Source: an uncultured Pseudomonadota bacterium (GTDB taxonomy: Bacteria; Myxococcota_A; UBA9042; CAIXZC01). Taken from it: a stretch of DNA of 7,930 bases. The position numbers and the translations under genes are program-made. A model generated the notes under the pieces. The model saw only the letters and a program-made list of their open reading frames with translations, was not told the origin of the DNA and searched no databases. Below are positions 5,602 to 7,930 of the stretch, one piece after another; the first letter of the stretch is position 1, and every line of letters begins with the position of its first letter. Location: positions 1 to 7,930 of the forward strand of contig CALGBT010000648.1 of assembly GCA_937884235.1 (NCBI GenBank). The letters are read 5' to 3'.

Positions 5602-6492
5602 ATGAAGATCTTGCTCGCAGCGGTGACCCTTGCCATGGTGTGCATGGCATGCGCGGGAACCACGCCTTACGTCTATCAGCGGACCTACCTGCCCGGCGAG
5701 TCGTACCGCTACAAGATGGTGCGCACATACCATGAAAACGGGGAGTTCAAGCGCGCAGAGGTCGCTGAGTCGATCCACGTGGTTCCTGCTGACGGAGCTC
5801 CCAGAGAGCGGATACATTTTGCCAGTCTAACCAAGCGGACCGACCAAGGGACCGAGGACCTCTCGGAGGAGATCGGGAAGTTCCCTGAGTATGAGGTAAC
5901 CCTGGCCCAGGTAGATAACCCGAAAGCTCTATCCTTGCCCGACATTAAGGGTTGGGACATGGGGGTAGTGGGACCGGTAACTGATCTACATACCTTCCTG
6001 GTGGCAATCAGTCCGCAGGTGGGGAGCGACAAGGTCACGCTCCCGGGTGCTACACACGTCCAGCCCGAGCCGGTCCGTGGGAACTGGGCCAATGGCGACA
6101 GCATTCCCGTGGGCGAAGACTGTATCCAGATATCGGTGGAATTGGTTGAGCTGACTGGTGACAGTGTAGTTTACGAAACTCGCTTTTTGCCGCCTGCCGC
6201 GGCATGCCTGGAGCCGCTCAAACCGTGGATGGAGGACTCCGTGGTTGAAGGGTCACCAAATAACTTCCAGCAGCAGATGGCTATGGGGCCGATGGCTGCT
6301 GCCATGTGGGGGCGGGAGGAGTTCACTGTGCGGTCTACGGTGCGGCGCAGTGATGGCCTTATCCTGCGCGCGACCATGGACAATCCCCTTACTCTCCGGC
6401 TCAAGGTTGCTTGTGATCAGAACCTCGATGATTGTAAGCATGAAATGCCAATGACCATTCGGCGGGAGTTGACCCTGGAGTTGGTGCAGTAG
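5602..6492 (+). CDS. Probable envelope lipoprotein of unknown function
   Basis: The 296-residue protein begins with a short signal peptide, MKILLAAVTLAMVCMAC. Cys17 in CMAC is the likely lipidated residue, although the -3 position is Cys rather than the usual Leu/Val, so the lipobox is imperfect; Cys14 is a poorer alternative. Mature sequence starts AGTTPYVYQRTYLPGESYRYKM and alternates polar and hydrophobic residues throughout, as in a beta-rich secreted domain. Four further Cys (174, 202, 271, 278) could form two disulfides. A Met/Ala-rich patch MAMGPMAAAMWG lies at 226-237. I do not recognise a family; the pattern of an early YRYKM strand and repeated VxxTVRRSDGLIL-like strands suggests an outer-membrane-attached beta protein, by inference only. 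ATG 5602 is chosen because the signal peptide begins there and an in-frame TGA lies 6 bases upstream. The next gene starts 52 bases after its TAG, perhaps the same transcript. Confidence 0.8.
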   Translation: MKILLAAVTLAMVCMACAGTTPYVYQRTYLPGESYRYKMVRTYHENGEFKRAEVAESIHVVPADGAPRERIHFASLTKRTDQGTEDLSEEIGKFPEYEVTLAQVDNPKALSLPDIKGWDMGVVGPVTDLHTFLVAISPQVGSDKVTLPGATHVQPEPVRGNWANGDSIPVGEDCIQISVELVELTGDSVVYETRFLPPAAACLEPLKPWMEDSVVEGSPNNFQQQMAMGPMAAAMWGREEFTVRSTVRRSDGLILRATMDNPLTLRLKVACDQNLDDCKHEMPMTIRRELTLELVQ

Positions 6493-6544
6493 GACGGTTA
6501 TGATATCGTCGGCGACTCACAGCAAGTGACTCTGGAGGAACAAA

Positions 6545-7930
6545 ATGCGAGGGTTCTGGAAGCTGACGGTGTCAGCGGTGTTGTTGTTGGCCTCATGTGC
6601 TGGCGGGACGACGCCCCCCGCGTCAGAGGATACGGCACCAACGGATATGGCAGACATGGCTGCGACGTTGGACGTGGTTCTCATCCAGGATTCGGTGCAG
6701 CCCCAGGGCAAGGATCTGGACTTGCAGGTTGGACCGGACGGGGAAGTTGCTGTCGACCAGTTCGTGCCGGCGCCTGAATGTGAAGCGGGAGAGGGGTGCT
6801 TCCTGGACCCGTGCTCGGCCAACTCCGAGTGTCAGTCGGGTTGGTGTGTGGAGCACCTGGGGGATGGGGTGTGCACGCAGATTTGCCAGGAGGAGTGCCC
6901 CGAGGGGTGGTCCTGTCAGCAGGTTGCGGCCACTGGTCCGGACGTTGTCTTTATCTGCGTTTCTGACTTCGCCAACCTCTGTAAGCCATGTGCCAACGAC
7001 AACGACTGCGATGCCATTGGCAGCGCTGACTCTTGCCTGCCGTACGGACCGGACGGAAGCTATTGTGGTGGTTCCTGTGACGACCCCGCGGGGGAGGATC
7101 CGCAGGAGTGTCCGTGGGGCTTCTCCTGCAAAGATACTGTCACGGTCGAAGGCGTCAGCAAGTGGCAGTGCGTGGCCGATGCGGGTGGCTGTCCTTGCAC
7201 GAAGAAGTCCGTAGCGTTGGGACTCCATACGCCCTGCACAGTGAGTAATGAGTGGGGTGAGTGTGAGGGGCTTCGGATCTGTGAAGAGGAAGGTCTTTCC
7301 GCCTGCGATGCGAGCAAGCCGTCGGCGGAGGATTGCAATGGCGTTGACGATAACTGCAACGGCGTGGTGGACGAGGCCACCTGCGACGATGGTAACGAGT
7401 GCACGCAGGACTCCTGCGATGCTGATGTGGGTTGCCAGCACGAGGCCCTGGACGTGGGAGAATGCAAGGACGACAACCCATGTACGGTGGCCGACCATTG
7501 CGTTGCTGGAGAGTGTGTCGGGAGTGCGGTTTCGTGCGACGACAGCAATGGATGCACGGATGACACATGCACCGAATCGGGCTGTGTGCACACGCCCAAT
7601 CAGGAGGATTGCGACGACTTTGACCCCTGCACTTTGGGAGACGTTTGCAAACAGGGCGAGTGTGTTGGCGCCCCCGTTGACTGTGCCTGCCTGAACGACA
7701 GCGAATGCGCGGCACTAGAGGATGGTGATGTCTGCAATGGCACGCTGGCATGTGACACCTCAGGGGTCCCCTACAAGTGTGTCATCGACCTGGCCACCGT
7801 CGTGGCCTGTCCCGGTCCGGTCGGGCCAGATGAATTCTGCCTGGCGCCGAGCTGCGATTCCCAGACCGGAGAGTGCAGTTTGACACCGACTAATGAGGGC
7901 AAGGCGTGTGACGACGGGGACCCCTGCACG
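6545..7930 (+). CDS. Cys-rich lipoprotein with MopE-type metal-binding motif and CDDxNxCT repeats (3' partial)
   Basis: ATG 6545 follows GGAGGA (6534-6539) by 5 bases and the frame stays open to the last base, giving 462 visible residues; the stop is outside the window. The signal peptide ends in a textbook lipobox LASC with Cys18, followed by a Thr/Pro/Asp-rich linker to about residue 75. Then comes a Cys-rich region: CSANSECQSGWCVEHLGDGVC (90-110), CPEGWSCQQV (118-127) and LCKPCANDNDC (145-155). DCNGVDDNCNGVVDE (263-277) matches the putative metal-binding motif found in MopE and many myxobacterial surface proteins. From 280 there are about two 50-residue repeats, and a third begins at 455. 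In all 56 of 462 residues are Cys (12%), so it must fold by disulfides outside the cytoplasm, anchored through lipid. Function is unknown; a surface binding, adhesion or structural role is plausible. Asp/Asn-rich loops fit calcium binding, by inference. Confidence 0.9.
   Translation, partial: MRGFWKLTVSAVLLLASCAGGTTPPASEDTAPTDMADMAATLDVVLIQDSVQPQGKDLDLQVGPDGEVAVDQFVPAPECEAGEGCFLDPCSANSECQSGWCVEHLGDGVCTQICQEECPEGWSCQQVAATGPDVVFICVSDFANLCKPCANDNDCDAIGSADSCLPYGPDGSYCGGSCDDPAGEDPQECPWGFSCKDTVTVEGVSKWQCVADAGGCPCTKKSVALGLHTPCTVSNEWGECEGLRICEEEGLSACDASKPSAEDCNGVDDNCNGVVDEATCDDGNECTQDSCDADVGCQHEALDVGECKDDNPCTVADHCVAGECVGSAVSCDDSNGCTDDTCTESGCVHTPNQEDCDDFDPCTLGDVCKQGECVGAPVDCACLNDSECAALEDGDVCNGTLACDTSGVPYKCVIDLATVVACPGPVGPDEFCLAPSCDSQTGECSLTPTNEGKACDDGDPCT
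7331..7375 (+). other. MopE-type putative metal-binding motif (within the Cys-rich lipoprotein)
   Basis: Residues 263-277 of the protein read DCNGVDDNCNGVVDE, the compact Asp/Asn-Gly pattern between two Cys that defines this motif. The regular D/N spacing resembles calcium-type loops; which metal is bound, if any, cannot be read from sequence. Confidence 0.75.
7382..7681 (+). repeat. Two protein-level tandem repeats of about 50 residues
   Basis: Residues 280-330 and 331-379 repeat the same order: CDDxNxCTxDxC, xGCxH, CxDxxPCTxxDxCxxGECVG, then the next C. Units are 51 and 49 residues. DNA identity is low, so the units are old. A further CDDGDPCT begins at residue 455, at the window edge, so the array probably continues. 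Confidence 0.8.

Noticed and set aside
6597..7214. 205-codon + strand open frame inside the Cys-rich lipoprotein
   Set aside because: Arg/Trp-rich out-of-frame shadow; it has no Cys repeat pattern or export signal and ends in the middle of the real gene.
6623..7591. 322-codon open frame on the - strand opposite the Cys-rich lipoprotein
   Set aside because: The + strand frame from 6545 has a Shine-Dalgarno, lipobox, regular Cys repeats and a metal-binding motif. The antisense frame is open because TGC/GAC-rich repeats contain few stops in reverse.

Overview
The window is GC-rich (my impression is about 60%; not computed) and every gene I can support is on the + strand. The secreted Cys-rich proteins carry MopE-type metal-binding motifs, CDDxNxCT-type repeats and GQCVCVPxC...DGCGGSCG-type repeats, a style I associate with Myxococcota/Bradymonadota-like 'deltaproteobacterial' genomes. 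That placement is inference from style, not a phylogenetic result.

Layout. (1) 2-898: the C-terminal 298 residues of a membrane protein of no family I recognise, cut by the left edge. (2) 899-1099: a 201-base gap with an A/T-rich patch, a TTGACA -35-like box and a leader that can fold in competing ways. (3) 1100-4844: a tight four-gene operon. It holds two D-Ala-D-Ala-ligase-like ATP-grasp proteins (ATGA overlap), a GNAT acetyltransferase (13-base overlap) and a KamA/lysine 2,3-aminomutase radical SAM enzyme (15-base gap). (4) About 4886-5415: remains of a Cys-rich repeat protein gene with no start, one in-frame TGA and one frameshift. (5) 5416-5601: a gap with a weak promoter candidate and an 8-codon leader ORF behind a very strong Shine-Dalgarno. 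(6) 5602-6492: a probable lipoprotein of unknown function. (7) 6545-7930: a Cys-rich lipoprotein (56 Cys in 462 visible residues) that runs off the right edge without a stop.

How the genes may work together. The four-gene operon is the most interesting part. KamA keeps the iron-sulfur cysteines, the PLP lysine and both aspartates that hold the substrate side-chain amine in lysine 2,3-aminomutase, so L-beta-lysine or a close analogue is the expected product. Two amide-forming ligases and an acetyltransferase beside it suggest a small pathway making a beta-lysine-containing, possibly acetylated, amide or dipeptide. This is inference; an acetyl-beta-lysine-type osmolyte or a modification of another molecule is also possible. 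The Cys-rich genes downstream look like unrelated envelope proteins. The kamA/pseudogene boundary may be a rearrangement junction.
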